Shown: positions 1 through 11,080, numbered from the stretch's first letter. The stretch is 64,000 nt of DNA from Siderastrea radians (GCA_964017195.1 OZ024894.1:32142388-32206387), one strand, 5' to 3'. The notes: generated by a model not told the origin, from the sequence alone. Numbers and translations: made by a program.

Positions 1-224
1 ATTACCTACTTTTAAAATGGGTGCTTGTGGGAATAAAAGGGTTAATAGCTCACAGACACAATGAGACAACCCAGCGGTAGATATTTGTCTATGCATTGAA
101 GAGAAAATTTCTTTTGTTGCTAAATAGCTGGAGGGAAGATATATTGGAAGCGATGTCTTATCTGTGACGAAGCGATTTCATATTTACGCTAATAGTCGTG
201 GGATCAGATGAGAAGCTTATTGAA

Positions 225-1019
225 ATGTACTCTAAACAACAAAACGCTTCATTTTCAACGCCAAAGCAAACTGCAAAATTTGATGACTCCGTGGAACTAC
301 ATGACAAAGGGAACAGGGGCTTTAAGCTTAGCAATGGAGAATACAGTATCAGTGCAACAACAACCCGTGCTCGAAGACATTCAGCTTGCAGTTATGTAAC
401 GAATCACGCCATTAACTCTGGCAAAGCAGCGTACAGTAGAGTGCAAATTACACAGGACGTAGAACGCACAATCAATGGTTCCGTCGAGTTAAATCGCGCA
501 AGGAAAACCTCGCTTACTCGTCACCTGATAAACGAAGCTTGTGGTACGCCTGATAGTCAGGACACAACGAGCACAGATAATGCCTTTGTTGGGTTGAATC
601 GTCGAATTCGAAGAAAAACTTCAATCCCTTCAATGATGATGTCAAAACCTGAGCATTTTCTTGAAGGAGGCGGGAGAATCGAAGTGGCGAAAAGGGAAAT
701 TAACTTGGATGCGTGCATGCCTCTGTTTACCAAAGACGCAGAAAGGAGCAACAAGAAACGGTCTTCAATACCATTAGCCAAAACCGAATTCAATGGATGG
801 ATGTGTGAAGATTTGGAAAGCGTAAGTGGCGTTGGTCAAGGACATTCAGGCCGGCAAAGACGAGTAAGTCTACCTGTTTTGAAGGTGGACAAATCAGAGG
901 AACAGGATTTTCCAAGCTGTAATTCTGTTCCAAGTCTTCAAAATTGTTTTTTGTCTCCACCTATTCCTCGAGTCCAAAGTGGTTCTCTCGCAGTCAAGAA
1001 GGATAAAACGTGGCAATAA
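225..1019 (+). CDS. A1: family A small basic Ser/Thr-rich protein, intact (264 aa)
   Basis: Function is not recognised. The protein is basic and polar, with no hydrophobic stretch that would suggest a signal peptide or membrane segment, so a soluble, largely disordered protein is inferred. It carries repeated basophilic-kinase-type sites: ARRHS (about residues 49-53), RKTSL (93-97), RRKTSIP (129-135), KRSSIP (178-183) and RRVSLP (212-217). A short internal repeat of the form V-x-L-N-R-x-R-K-T-S occurs near residues 87-97 and 122-133. The start is the ATG at 225 because A7 begins with the homologous M-N-S-K-Q; the frame is open further upstream to a GTG at 198, which is not a credible eukaryotic start. 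The C-terminus (KTWQ) stops where A3, A6 and A7 continue with Q-W-A-x-R-[FL], so the stop replaces a Trp codon. No intron is needed. Confidence 0.7.
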   Translation: MYSKQQNASFSTPKQTAKFDDSVELHDKGNRGFKLSNGEYSISATTTRARRHSACSYVTNHAINSGKAAYSRVQITQDVERTINGSVELNRARKTSLTRHLINEACGTPDSQDTTSTDNAFVGLNRRIRRKTSIPSMMMSKPEHFLEGGGRIEVAKREINLDACMPLFTKDAERSNKKRSSIPLAKTEFNGWMCEDLESVSGVGQGHSGRQRRVSLPVLKVDKSEEQDFPSCNSVPSLQNCFLSPPIPRVQSGSLAVKKDKTWQ

Positions 1020-1544
1020 CGCCACGAAGTTTTGACTTGTGGCTGCTTTGTGGAAAGCACGTAGAACGAGAAAAGACTACCGCCGATATGAAACAATATA
1101 CTGAGATCCTTATGGCTGTGGCCGGTTGCATTAGCGATTAGCGGAGAGACTGTTATAAGTTTCATATTTGAAAACCATGTGCAATAAGTAATACCGTAAC
1201 CAGAGAAACCTTTCTCGAAAGTTTGTCTTCTAACATTTGAAACACTCGCCTTCGACACTTGTAACTATAGCTACAGAAACGAAGAAAATGTTTTTCCCTA
1301 TCCCTCTGAAATGGAGACTGCATCACTGAATGGACTTGCCGATTGGCACTGAGAACTTCAACAAGTTTCTTCCGCTCCTCCCGATTGACAACTGCCTCTC
1401 GAAGCAAAACTCGAGCTTATTTAGCCTTAATTCTAAGTCATTTCCAACAATTTTTGTCGGATTAATATTTGTCATTAGACATCTCTAGGCGCAAAATAGT
1501 TTCCAAAACGTTTCATTAAGACCTCGGACTATGCACCATTTTCA
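1020..1544. other. A1 3' flank and upstream leader block of A2
   Basis: No gene is supported. The stretch 1,150-1,420 contains the family A leader block: a tract ending in ttgaaaacc, an actcgtctgcgactcgtgtaac-like segment, then ctctgaaatggag. Related blocks lie near 2,395, 6,940, 9,900, 11,345, 3,610 and 12,580. Confidence 0.5.
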
Positions 1545-1655
1545 TGCATTCGCGAATCACACAGTGCAGCGACGTAATACATGGGTCTCTTGCCTAAAAG
1601 ATCATGTGCAAGGAACAATCACTACGCGTGCAGCATCTTTGTTAAAATAATTTAT
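1545..1655 (+). promoter_or_regulatory. Conserved upstream box of A2
   Basis: A block of about 100 bp reading roughly aatcacacagtgcagcgacgtaat, then catggg, a caatcac (CCAAT-like) element, cgtgcagcatc and ttataca. It recurs before A4 (about 8,520), A5 (about 10,310) and A6 (about 13,890), always 426-467 bp before the homologous start codon. The cgacgtaat core resembles a CREB/ATF half site. Promoter function is inferred from conservation and constant spacing only. Confidence 0.35.
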
Positions 1656-2032
1656 ACAATGATAACGAAGACACATGTATTATAGATTCAATTATTCGTT
1701 GTTCTTTTGTAGTCTGAGGACAGAAGGTGATGTGTGATCATTCCAATGAAGGCCGTTCTGAAGTTCTTTCCCGTTGGTGCTGCTCCCTGTTCATTATTTT
1801 GCAAAATAAAATTTAGAAAATCGTTAGGTATTTGTGAAATGGTTGCCCATTGGAGTAACATTGAAAAAAGCTTGCAGTCACACTGAGAGAACCCAGCGGT
1901 ACATATTTGTTTATGCACTTTAAAGAGACAATTAATTTTGAACCAAAATAACTGGAGGGAAGGTATATTGAAAGTGGGAACTTATCCGTGACTAACCTAA
2001 AAGCCGTGGGATCAGATGAAATGCTTATTGAA

Positions 2033-2310
2033 ATGTACTCGAAACAAGAGGGTTCATTTTCAACTGCAAGATTTGATGATTCCATGAAACGAAATAGCGA
2101 AGCGAATATATTTAAGGGCTTAAAGCTTGGCAATGGAGAACCTATCATCAGTGTCACAACTTGTACTCGAAGACATTCACCCCGCCTGCAGTTATGTAAC
2201 GAAGCGTGCCATTAACCTGCAAAGCAGCCTATAGCTATGTGCAAGGTCGTAACAAGCACAACCAGTGCTTCCTTTGGGTTGGATTGCCCAATAGAACAAG
2301 CTGACTTCCT
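2033..2310 (+). pseudogene. A2: 3'-truncated family A copy
   Basis: The frame from ATG 2,033 gives MYSKQEGSFSTARF and continues colinear with A1 through the TRRHS site, then stops at 2,215. Homology to the A1 nucleotide sequence can be followed to about 2,310 (aaagcagcctatagc, then gtaacaagcacaa) with small indels, after which it is lost. Compared with A1 the N-terminal part also lacks about five residues around STPKQTAKF. Two thirds of the gene, including all later R-x-T-S-L-P sites, are missing. The copy in the right-hand duplicate (A5) is truncated at the same place, so the truncation predates the segmental duplication. A short translated product of about 60 residues is possible but not supported. 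Confidence 0.7.
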
Positions 2311-2379
2311 AAACCTAAAACGCTGCCTTTAGGAAGTGGCATAAGTAGTCCATTTGAGCTAATCTTGGAGACAATCAGT

Positions 2380-2560
2380 CCTTTATGACCTTGGCTGGTT
2401 GAAAACGAGAGACTGTGAGTTGAAAGTTGAAAACCATTTACAACAGGAGAAAATTGTCTGGACATTTTCTCGTAAAAGCGAAAGAAAACCAATGACAGCT
2501 TTGAAAACACTCGTCTGCGACTCGTGTAAATATAACTGCATAACCGTCCCACGGACGAGA
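2380..2560. repeat. Family A leader block (copy after A2)
   Basis: Contains gagagactgtgagttg, a ttgaaaacc tract, ttctcgtaaaagcg and ctcgtctgcgactcgtgtaa. Clear relatives lie at about 11,345-11,530 and 6,938-7,140, with weaker ones at 1,150 and 9,900. It appears to be an ancient upstream unit that duplicated along with the genes. No coding potential is claimed. Confidence 0.5.
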
Positions 2561-2770
2561 TCTCGTGGCTGTTGCACAGGATACCCAGGCTTATTTTCAG
2601 ACCACTTTAGGGGCAAAACATAAGGATTTGTATTTTGGTCGATAGTTTAGTCAGAAAACTGAAACTATGACTTTAAATAGCCTAAGAAAACAGCCCACGT
2701 TTCGCTAGGCCGCCACTTGAGCCCTCGCAAAACGACGTGTAAGTAACGAGCGCGGAAATTCCATACCGAT

Positions 2771-2874
2771 GACGTACACTACCCAGATCTTGGTAGTGCC
2801 TCTGATTGGAAGAAAGAAAATTCCCTTGCGGCACAACCAATCAGAAGCACTACCAAGATCTGGATAGTGCACGT
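2771..2874. mobile_element. Fold-back/MITE-like inverted repeat
   Basis: Arms 2,771-2,809 and 2,837-2,874 are near-perfect reverse complements (gacgtacactac, agatcttggtagtgc and ctgattgg pairing with ccaatcag, gcactaccaagatct and gtgcacgtc), with a 27-bp loop. The corresponding place in the right-hand duplicate (about 11,650-11,755) has unrelated shorter sequence, so this is a copy-specific insertion or replacement. No transposase is present. Confidence 0.65.
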
Positions 2875-4090
2875 CCTCAGTATAAACCGTTAGCCTTCGC
2901 TTTAGCACACTCAACAAGCATGCTCATATTACATCAAATTAGAACATTAAAATTTCTCTTTCCGTCTCTTCTTAAAAGAACAACTGATTATTCCATCCGT
3001 GTTTCTTGTTTTCTTCCTTTTTATGTATCTCTTGAATAACAATCGCCAATGGATAGAAGACGCAAGAGGTGATTTGAATGTTCCAAAGGAGAATTCAGTC
3101 ATGTCAGCAAAATCAAACATTGCACTATACAAGAATATTATCTCATCAAAAACCGGAATTGACTGTTCGTATCGGCTGTGTATGCTTCACAATCAACACA
3201 AGTAAAACTACGAAGGCTCCTGACAAAAACATCCTATAATAACACACCGCTGTTCGCTGTGTTCTAATGTCATTTCTCTTTAATTTTACCGCAACATATT
3301 CAATACTGCTGAGCGTGAAATCAGTGATAAACTACTTTCGTTATCACTCTAACCAGCAGGGACCCCAAACAGCCTAGTTATCAGATACATCAGCGCCTAA
3401 AATTAACGACAGTGTCTCCGACATAGCTCGATGGTGCACCAAAGTTCCTCGCTTGGGAATACCGAACATGAACGAACATGAGCGAATCTATATGACAGCT
3501 CACGAAAATAATTACAGGAATGTGCTCAGGAACGCGGTCGACTACACTACAATCTATCGTAGTTGCTATCGCAACCACGAGATAAAAACGAAGAAAACTT
3601 CTTCAATTTTCATCTCTCTGAAATGGAGGCTACGTCACAGAATGAACTCCTCAAGTGGCACACAGGACTTCAACTTGTTTCTTCCTATTGACCGGTACCT
3701 TCCAGCCTCCTCCCAAGTCTTCACCCCCAGCTCTTCACCTCTTTCCTTTTAATCAGTCTTTGCACCCTTTTCTTAAGAACTTGAAGCTACGTCAGTGTTT
3801 TTCTATGATACCGGGTTGCATTATCAACACGAACCCAATCAATCCCTTCACCTTTTTTTCTTCGCTGCTGATGGTTAATTTCCAGTTCAGTTGAATTTTA
3901 TTTGCGTTATGCACGCTTCAGTGCGTCCAACTATGCGCAAGGTCGACTTGGTGTTCGTGAGGGGCTCAGCCTAGAGGGACTAAATTGTCAGGCTGTGCAA
4001 ATGAAGACTCGGAGTACAACTGTACGCCACATGAAAAATATATAAACTTCAAGAAAAAAAACTGCCTCTGCGCTGACCATGTATTCATTG
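2875..4090. other. Spacer with family A upstream blocks, no gene seen
   Basis: Colinear with about 11,755-13,620 of the right-hand duplicate. It includes a ctctctgaaatggaggctacgtcac block (3,612-3,640) of the same type as at 12,584 and, more weakly, 1,307 and 10,060. Short open frames here are not conserved between the two copies, so no coding sequence is called. Confidence 0.5.
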
Positions 4091-4094
4091 TTAA

Positions 4095-4366
4095 AGGGAC
4101 TATGTCAGCTGGGGCACATGCGCTTTCGAGTCCGGTTGGTCGCTTTCTAAGAGGAGTATTCCTGCGTAGATTTGTTTGATTTCTACAAACAGAATCACTT
4201 TCTGTAGAATATAGACAATTTTTCAAAATCAGTCGATATACCTTTACATTTACATCCAATGCGATATAACAGCCTCCTGAACTCTCTGACGGTATTTGAA
4301 AAAGTTGGGCTAACGATTTCAAAGTTATTATCAACCTGCGCATGCACCTGGGGTGACATAGTCCCT
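4095..4366. mobile_element. MITE flanked by TTAA target duplication
   Basis: Terminal inverted repeats begin agggactatgtca and end tgacatagtccct, with further pairing inward (atgcgc near both ends). Direct TTAA lies at 4,091-4,094 and 4,367-4,370. The homologous site in the right-hand duplicate (about 13,636) is empty, reading straight from cattttt into aagcgtcagcg. The TTAA duplication is typical of piggyBac-type integration; the terminal sequence alone does not prove that family. Confidence 0.75.
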
Positions 4367-4958
4367 TTAAGCGTCAGCGTTTAATTGCGTAACTTTTCTT
4401 TAAGAAAACTTCTGATCCAAAACAATCGCAAGAAGTCGTTCCCCTGCAATTCGTGATCAATCTCCTCACGGTGTCTGTAACAAACTTGGCCAACCATTTT
4501 CACCTTTCTTAACTTACAGCAAAATTCAAGCCCATAATTTGGCCTTAATTCAAAGTAAAATGCTTTCTAAACTTTTCAATCAGATCTCTGACTCTGAACC
4601 CTCACCACGTGCGCACGAGTCACACCACACCGAAGAAATTGTAGTGTGATCATTCCTGTGAAGACCCTTTTGAAATTCTTTCCCGTGGGTGTTGCTCCCT
4701 ATTGATTGCTTTGCAAAATGAAATTTAGAAAGTCATTAGGCCTTTATGAAATAGGCACTGATGGGAGTAAAAGGCTTAATAGCTCACAGCCACACTAGGA
4801 GAAACCCAGCGGTAGATCTTTGTTTATGCACTTTAGAGAAAATTTTGTTTGTTGCTAAATAGCTGGAGGGAAATATATTGAATACGAGAAATTATCCGTG
4901 ACGAAATGAATTCATATTTACATGAAAAGCTGTGAGATCGGATGAAACGCTTATTAAA

Positions 4959-5738
4959 ATGTGCTAGAAACGAGACGGTTTATTTCCAACGGTTAAACAA
5001 ACTGCAAGATTCTAAGACAGCGTGGAACGAAATGAAGGAGGCAACAGGGGCTTGAAGCTTAGCAGTGGAGAACCTATTATAAGGGCCACAACAACTTGTG
5101 CTCAGAGACATTCAGCTTGCAGTTTTGTAGCGAGAAACGACATTAACCCTGGCAATTTGCAAGTCACACAGGTCGTAACAAGCACAATTAATGCCTCCGT
5201 TGGGTTGAATCGCCCAAGAAAAACCTCGCTACCTACTCCCCCGATAAATAAAGCATGTTGTAATACACCTGATAGACAGGACATAGTGAGCACTGTTGGT
5301 TTAAATCGCCGAAGAAAAACCTCACTCCCTTCAACGATGTCAAAACCTGAGCAATTTCCTGAAGGAGGGAGGATCAAGGTGGCAAAAAGAGAAATCGACT
5401 TGGATACGTGCATGCCTTTGTTCAACAAAGTGCAGAAAGGAGTAACAATAAATCAACGCCAATAGCCAAAACCGAATTCAATGGATGGATGTGTGAAGAT
5501 TTGGAAAGCGCAACTGGCGTGGGTCAAGCTCATTTAGGCCGGCAAAGACGAGCCGAGAGTAAGTCTACCTGTTTTGGCTTGTTTTCAAGGTGGACAAATA
5601 GAAGACACAGGATTTTCCAAGCTGCAATTCTGTTCCAATTCTTCAAAATGATTTTTTGTCTCCACCTATTCCTCGAGTCCAAAGTGGTTCTCTCTTAGGC
5701 AAGAAGGCAGAAAATCGACAATGGGCGCAGAGATTTGA
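4959..5738 (+). pseudogene. A3: broken family A copy
   Basis: Clear family A homology runs across the whole length, but the frame is disrupted several times. The conserved start is followed at once by a stop (ATG-TGC-TAG at 4,959-4,967), a lesion shared with A6 and so older than the segmental duplication. Another in-frame stop follows in the N-terminal part. A one-base deletion near 5,430 (acaaagtgcag where A1 has caaagacgcag) shifts the frame, and an insertion lies near 5,550 (cgagccgagagtaag where A1 has cgagtaag). The middle still reads VGLNRPRKTSLP and LNRRRKTSLP, so the gene was intact for some time. The 3' end retains caatgggcgcagag, corresponding to the Q-W-A-Q-R end of A6. Confidence 0.8.
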
Positions 5739-6295
5739 TCTCTGACTGCTACACGGAAGTGGGCATTATTGAGATAGATAAACATTGCAGAAAGCACTCC
5801 GAGTACACGGATTTATTGCTTGGATTGTTGTAATTCTATGTCAACACCTGTGCAAGTGGCAATGTCTGCAAATGTCAAGTTTGTGTTATGTACCCTCTTG
5901 GCGTTTTGTAAAGAACATGAGGGTACAACGGTTAAACGTGAATGTAAATCGTTTTATTTATAGCAATGTAATCCTTCTAATCTGTGTGTGCTTTGCTTGA
6001 AAAGAGTGTGGAAACTGCGAAATGCAAATAAGGCGCCGACAACAATTAAGCGATTGATTGAAATTTCCTATTCGTGGCACAGATGACTTGAAGTATCCGT
6101 GAATACTGATTATACTGGCTGCCGCACATAGATTCCTGTTAAAATGTACATTTCGGGAATTGTCGAAGCTGTGTGAGAAACGTTCATGTGTTTACGTGGG
6201 TACTAACCCATAGCAGGACAAACGCAAATCTAACAGTGCAACCCGCTTTGGGTTGTTACGCTGAAGTGAAACATTTTTAACAAGGCGACTCGTAG
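5739..6295. other. A3 3' flank, no gene seen
   Basis: The first 135 bases match the region after A6 (15,134-15,275) and, less closely, after A7 (16,690-16,830), including gagatagata and the acctgtgcaa tract. This is the conserved 3' flank or untranslated region of the family. Beyond 5,875 it is unique, and no credible gene is seen. Confidence 0.5.
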
Positions 6296-6759
6296 ATGGA
6301 TGTAAACGGAAATAAACCATGCAAAAACAAGATTCACAAGCCAGGGATATTTAGAAACTTGGCACCGAACGCGAACTGCCATCACGACAGCTCAAGGCGA
6401 TATGTTTTTACAAGAAGGGATACCACACCTGAACTAGGAGTCCACAGCATTCTACGTCTCTAAGAGGTAATGTAGACGAGAGTCATGGCCGAAAGACCGA
6501 AGGAAGAGTGGCTCACGGTGATGGAGGAAGTAGTGCAGCATTTAAGAACATGATTAATGTTTTGCCTAGAGAGGGGTCCTAAAAACAGAAGTTAAGCGGA
6601 GAGCATTCACGAATGAGTAACAGTTCGAGGTCATATTGTGACTCCGTTTCTACGATAAGGTGTTCAAGCACAGAAATTCCAGTAGAAGAAAGTGTTGCGA
6701 CACCTGCCTACTATGCAAAAACTGACAGCATAAAACGCTGGCTCAACGAAGTGGGATAA
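6296..6759 (+). pseudogene. Broken gene with the family B/C C-terminal signature
   Basis: An ATG at 6,296 opens a frame of about 55 codons that includes SSRRYVFTRRDTT. The reading continues in another frame from about 6,450, interrupted by one stop (TAA, 6,580-6,582), and ends at 6,759. The last part reads SSRSYCDSVSTIRCSS, then EIPVEES, then SIKRWLNEVG. It matches family B (RSFCDSVSSIACS, then IETWLQ) and family C (RSFCDTLSSFPCSS, then DIPIDREE and LTWVNSIG). One frameshift and one nonsense change suggest a dead gene of about 154 codons. A spliced gene is the alternative, but no convincing intron was found. It sits between family A copies and so links the families physically. Confidence 0.65.
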
Positions 6760-8763
6760 GTACTCCATCTGTACCATTTAAGAAAGGTTTTTTTCGCTCA
6801 TGGAAAAACGCGGGATTCAACGTTTTGCGACGCGCGTTTCAGCAATAAAGTAGCATAATTAGAGCGAGACGACCGAGCCTTTTTTTTCTTATTTTATTCT
6901 GACAGATAAAAGCAATTGACTCAAAGAGATCCTTTGCCCTGTGATTGATTGAAACCGAGAGACTTCCTTGAGTTTAATGGTTGAAAGCCATTTTAACGGA
7001 AACAGAGAAAATTATCTCAAACGCTTGTTTCGTAAACGTATCAGAAAAACCAACGGCAGTTTTGGAAGCAATCGCCTGCGGTTCGTGTGACTGTAACTAC
7101 AGACACAGACAGAACTTTTTCTTTATTTCTCTGAAATGAAGGTTATCGCACAGAAGCAACTACCAAACAGATAAGATACATCGTAACACGCGTTCTTCAT
7201 TCCCTCTTGTAGTCAAAACATGCCACTATGGTTTAAGTTTTTGGCTTAAATGTTAATGTGTAAGTCAATCCAGTACTTTTTCAGGAATAAAAAATGTGAT
7301 ACGTGCAAGTTCTCCTCAAAGTTTTGTCAACATGTAACTTGCTTTCTAAATCCTACTTTGAAATACGAAAGATTTCTGTATTTGCTGTTGGCTTCGCTGT
7401 GGATGCTGAGAAACAAACTGCTCCAAGCAGGTGAAATGAATCACGTAGATTTCAAACTGGAGCAATCGGGCATTACGAAAGGTTCTTTTTTTATGAAATG
7501 AAATGTAACTTTATCCTCTCCAATGAGCTTTGAATAAGTGCCTTCGCAGATTTTTGCTTTGTGTATTGAAAGTACATGCGGTGCACCATTTGCATTTGCA
7601 TCCACCTTAATGCAGCGGAAATGTGAAAATAAACGTTTTTAATAGATGGCTTTTGACAGCTGGCATACAAATGATTAGTTTTTGTAATAAACGTAAGACC
7701 CCGTCATTTCTTTAGTCAGAAATTAAAGCATTGTCTTTTTGGTGCAATATGCAATCATTTGTTATTCGGGAATCATCAAATGTGCCATGCCACGATCGGT
7801 TACGCTTTTAAACCCGATTGGCTTAATAAGTGTCGACCTCCCTGTTCAGATTGATTTTAACCGATTCTATGTACGGGAAGACAACCATCTTTAAATCACG
7901 ACCTTTTTGGAGGTTGAACCAATGAAAATTGGACTTAGCCATGGACCGACCGATCGATAGCTTGTCGAAAAGGCATTGCTGAGAGCATACGGTTAGTCGA
8001 GGGACTGGTTATGAAACCTTGCAAGTTTCATAGGCCATAACAAAGGCGCTGCAAATCATGTTGAAAGTACTACTACTGCACAATCTTGTCTTAACGTTCT
8101 TACACCATGGCTGAATAACCTAACAGTAACATTTGTATTGGTTAGTTGCTCATGCAAAGTTCAAACCTTTTGTTGTATGTGTACGGTCAAGGCAAAAGAC
8201 GGAAACAAAACTATAAAACAAAGGACTTTGCTGAGCTTCACAACCAGATTCTTTCATGAAATGTGCTGCGAGCAAGGCCGGGAGCATGTCACATCTCGGC
8301 CCAAGACGGAGAGCATATAAAGCAAGTCAGTATGAACCGACAGCGTGTAGCATCCTATCAATGGCGAGTGGCACACAGGGCTTCAACACGTCTTTTTCCG
8401 GCAACAGTTTTTGTCGAATTTGCCTTCAAGCATCACTCATTTTTGTCAGCTACGGAGCAAAACAGTCCCCAAAACTCGTCGGTCAGACCTGGGACTGTAA
8501 ACTCCCCTCATCACGCATGCGCAGGCACGAGTCACAAAACACAGTGACGTAATTCAGAGTCTGTTCTCCAATGCAACAGGTTGTGGACATGAGCCAACCA
8601 TTGCACGCACATTGTCTCGTAATTTATAATAACGAATGCACACATAAACAGATTTATTTGTTTTGTCTTTTATAGTGTTGGGACCTAACAAATTGGTGAC
8701 GTAAGATAACTCCGTGGTGTTGTTTCCTGTTCATTATTTTGCAAACTGACATTTTTTAAGTCA
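6760..8763. other. Unassigned spacer with a degenerate leader block
   Basis: The stretch 6,938-7,140 is a family A leader-type block (aaccgagagactt, ttgaaagcc, gtttcgtaaacg, a ctgcggttcgtgtgactgtaac segment and tctctgaaatgaagg). The stretch 8,330-8,560 resembles the block before other A genes and leads to the A4 upstream box. Nothing else is recognised. Confidence 0.4.
8500..8650 (+). promoter_or_regulatory. Conserved upstream box of A4
   Basis: Contains catgcgcaggcacgagtcac, then acagtgacgtaattcag, then ccaaccattgcacgcac. It aligns with the boxes upstream of A2, A5 and A6. The TGACGTAA core lies about 451 bp before the A4 start codon. Confidence 0.35.
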
Positions 8764-8991
8764 TTACCTATTTTTAAAATGGGTGCTTGTGGGAATAAAA
8801 GGGTTAATAGCTCACAGACACAATGAGACAACCCAGCGATAGATATTTGTCTATGCATTATATTGGAGAGAAAATTTCTTTTGTTACTAAATAGCTGGAG
8901 GGAAGATATATTGCAAGCAATGACTTATCCGTGACGAAGCGATTTCATATTTACGCGAATAGTCGTGGGATCGGATGAGAAGCTTTTTGAA

Positions 8992-9767
8992 ATGTACTCT
9001 AAACAAAACGGTTCATTTTCAACAAGCGAACTGCAAAATTTGATGACTCCGTGGAACTACATGATCAAGGGAACAAGGGCTATAAGCTTAGCAGTGGAGA
9101 ATATATTACCAGTACAACAACAACCCGTGCTCGAAGACATTCAGCTTGCAGTTATGTAACGGATCACGCCATTAACCCTGTCAAAGCGGCCTCTAGTGAA
9201 GTGCAAGTTATACAGGTCGGAAAAAGCACAATCAATGATTCCGTCGAGTTAAATCGACCAAGGAAAACCTCGCTTACTCGTCACCTGATAAACGAAGCTT
9301 GTCATACGCCTGACAAGACAACGAGCACAGATAATGCCTTTGGTGAGTTGAATCGCCGAAGAAAAACTTCACTTCCTTCAACTATGATGTCAAAACCTGA
9401 GCATTTTCTTCAAGAAGGTGGGAGAATCGAAGTGGCAAAAAGGGAAATTAACTTGGATGCATGCATGCCTCTGTTTACCAAAGAGGCAGAAAGGTGTAAC
9501 AAGAAACGGTCTTCAATACCATTAGCCAAAACCGAATTCAATAGATGGATGTGTGAAGATTTGGAAAGCGTAAGTGGCGTTGGCCAAGGACATTCAGAAC
9601 GGCAAAGGCGAGTCAGTCTACCTGTTTTGAAGGTGGACAAATCAGACGCACAGGATTTTCCAAGCTATAATTCTGTTCCAAGTCTTCAAAATTGTTTTTT
9701 GTCTCCTCCTATTCCTCGAGACCAAAGTGGTTCTCTCGCAGTCAATCAGGATAAAAAGAGGCAATAG
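8992..9767 (+). pseudogene. A4: family A copy with a 4-bp deletion
   Basis: Homologous to A1 over its full length. From ATG 8,992 the reading is MYSKQNGSFSTS; a 4-bp deletion relative to A1 near 9,020 (A1 tcaacgccaaagcaaactgc, A4 tcaacaagcgaactgc) then shifts it out of frame, giving a stop at 9,159. The original frame is open from about 9,051 to 9,767 and keeps ARRHS, RPRKTSL, RRRKTSLP, KRSSIP and QRRVSLP. Its only start-like codon near the 5' end is a GTG, so an intact protein is unlikely unless an upstream exon is spliced on. Like A1 it ends with a stop in place of the conserved C-terminal Trp codon (caatag). The inactivation is specific to this copy and therefore younger than the duplication. 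Confidence 0.75.
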
Positions 9768-10299
9768 CACCGAGAGGTTTCGATCTGTGACTGCTTTGTG
9801 GAAGGCACGTAGTACAAGAAAAGACTGCCGTGGATAATTTCCTCTGAAAGATGAAACAACATACTGAGATCCTTATGGCTGTAGTTGATTGCATTAGCGG
9901 AGATACTATATAAGTTTCGTATTTGAAAACCATGTGCAATAAGTAATACCGTAACCAGAGAAAACTTTCTCGAACGTTTGTCCTGTAGCATTTGAAACAT
10001 TCGTCTTCGACACTTGTAACTATAACTACAGAAACGAAGAAAACGTTTTTCCGTATCTCTCTGAAGTGGATATCTGAAGTGGAGGTTGGGTCACAGGATG
10101 AACTTACTCATTGGCACTCAGAACTTCAAAAAGGTTCTTCTGCTCCTTCCGACTGACAACTGCCTCTTGAAGCAAAACTCAAGCTTATTTAACTTTAATT
10201 CTGAGTCATTTCCAACAATTTTTGTCGGATTACTATTTTTCATTAGACATTTTTGGCGCAAAATAATTTCCAAAACGTTTATAAGACCTCAGACTGTGC

Positions 10300-10425
10300 A
10301 CCCTTTTCACGTGCCCGCCAATCACACAGTGCATCGACGTAATTCATGGGTCTCTTCTCTGAAAGATCATGGGCAAGAAACAATCACAACGCGTGCAGCA
10401 TCTTTGTTATAAAATAATTTATACA
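10300..10425 (+). promoter_or_regulatory. Conserved upstream box of A5
   Basis: Reads ttttcacgtgcccgccaatc, then acacagtgcatcgacgtaat, then catggg, ending in a cgtgcagcatctttgtt tract. It is nearly identical to the A2 box at 1,545. The core lies about 467 bp before the A5 start codon. It includes a CACGTG hexamer that the A2 copy lacks. Confidence 0.35.
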
Positions 10426-10800
10426 ATGATAACGAAGATGCATGTATTTATAGAATCATTTATTTGTTGTTCTTTTGTAGTCTGAGGGCAAAAGGTGATG
10501 TGTGATCATTCCAATGAGGGCCATTTTGAAGTTCTTTCCCATTGGTGCTGCTCCCTGTTCATTATTTTGCAAAATAAAATTTAGGAAATCGTTAGGTATT
10601 TGTGAAATGATTGCCCATTGGAGTAACATTGGTAAAAGCTTGCAGTCACACTGAGAGAACCCAGCGGTACATATTTGTTTATGAACTTGAAAGAGACAAT
10701 TAAATTTGTAGCAAAATAGCTGGAGGGAAGGTATATTGAAAGCGGGAACTTATCCGTGACTAACCTAAAAGCCGTGGGATCAGATGAAATGCTTATTGAA

Positions 10801-11080
10801 ATGTACTCGAAACAAGTGGGTTCATTCTCGACTGCAAGATTTGATGATTCTATGGAACGAAATAACGAAGCGAATAAGGGCTTAAAGCTTGGCAATGGAA
10901 AATCTATCATCAGCGTCACAACAACTCGTACTCGAAGACATTCAACCTGCAGTTATGTAACAAAGTGCGTCATTAACTTGCAAAGTAGCCTATAGCTATG
11001 TGGAAGGTCGTAACAAGCACAACAAATGCTTCCTTTGGGTGGGATTGCCCAAGGACAAGCTGACTTCCTAAACCTCAAAT
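10801..11080 (+). pseudogene. A5: 3'-truncated family A copy
   Basis: Duplicate counterpart of A2. From ATG 10,801 it reads MYSKQVGSFSTARF and continues through the TRRHST site to a stop at 10,995. Residual homology continues to about 11,080 and then ends. Truncation at the same place as A2 shows that this damage was inherited. The open part of about 64 residues is slightly longer than in A2, which has lost its frame after TRRHS, so a short product is marginally more plausible here. No evidence of function is seen. Confidence 0.7.

Larger units (their letters stand above)
1..5875. repeat. Segmental duplication, left copy (carries A1-A3)
   Basis: The sequence from base 1 matches that from 8,764 onward, beginning with the shared string attacct and continuing through leader, A1, A2, spacer, A3 and the A3 downstream region, to about 5,875 against 15,275. 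The offset is about 8,767 for A1/A4 and A2/A5 and about 9,390 for A3/A6; the change is explained by a 593-bp element present only in the right copy. The left copy has its own insertion at 4,095. The copy starts before the window. Confidence 0.85.

Noticed and set aside
198..224. Longer N-terminus of A1 starting at GTG 198
   Set aside because: Non-ATG start; A7 has its ATG at the position equivalent to 225, and the upstream reading is not kept in A7.
208..399. 63-codon frame overlapping A1 in another frame
   Set aside because: It is a shadow of A1; its likeness to the frame at 8,965 only reflects the A4 frameshift.
5022..5465. A3 as a functional short gene
   Set aside because: Its apparent start is GTG, the true start is followed by a stop shared with A6, and further frameshifts follow.
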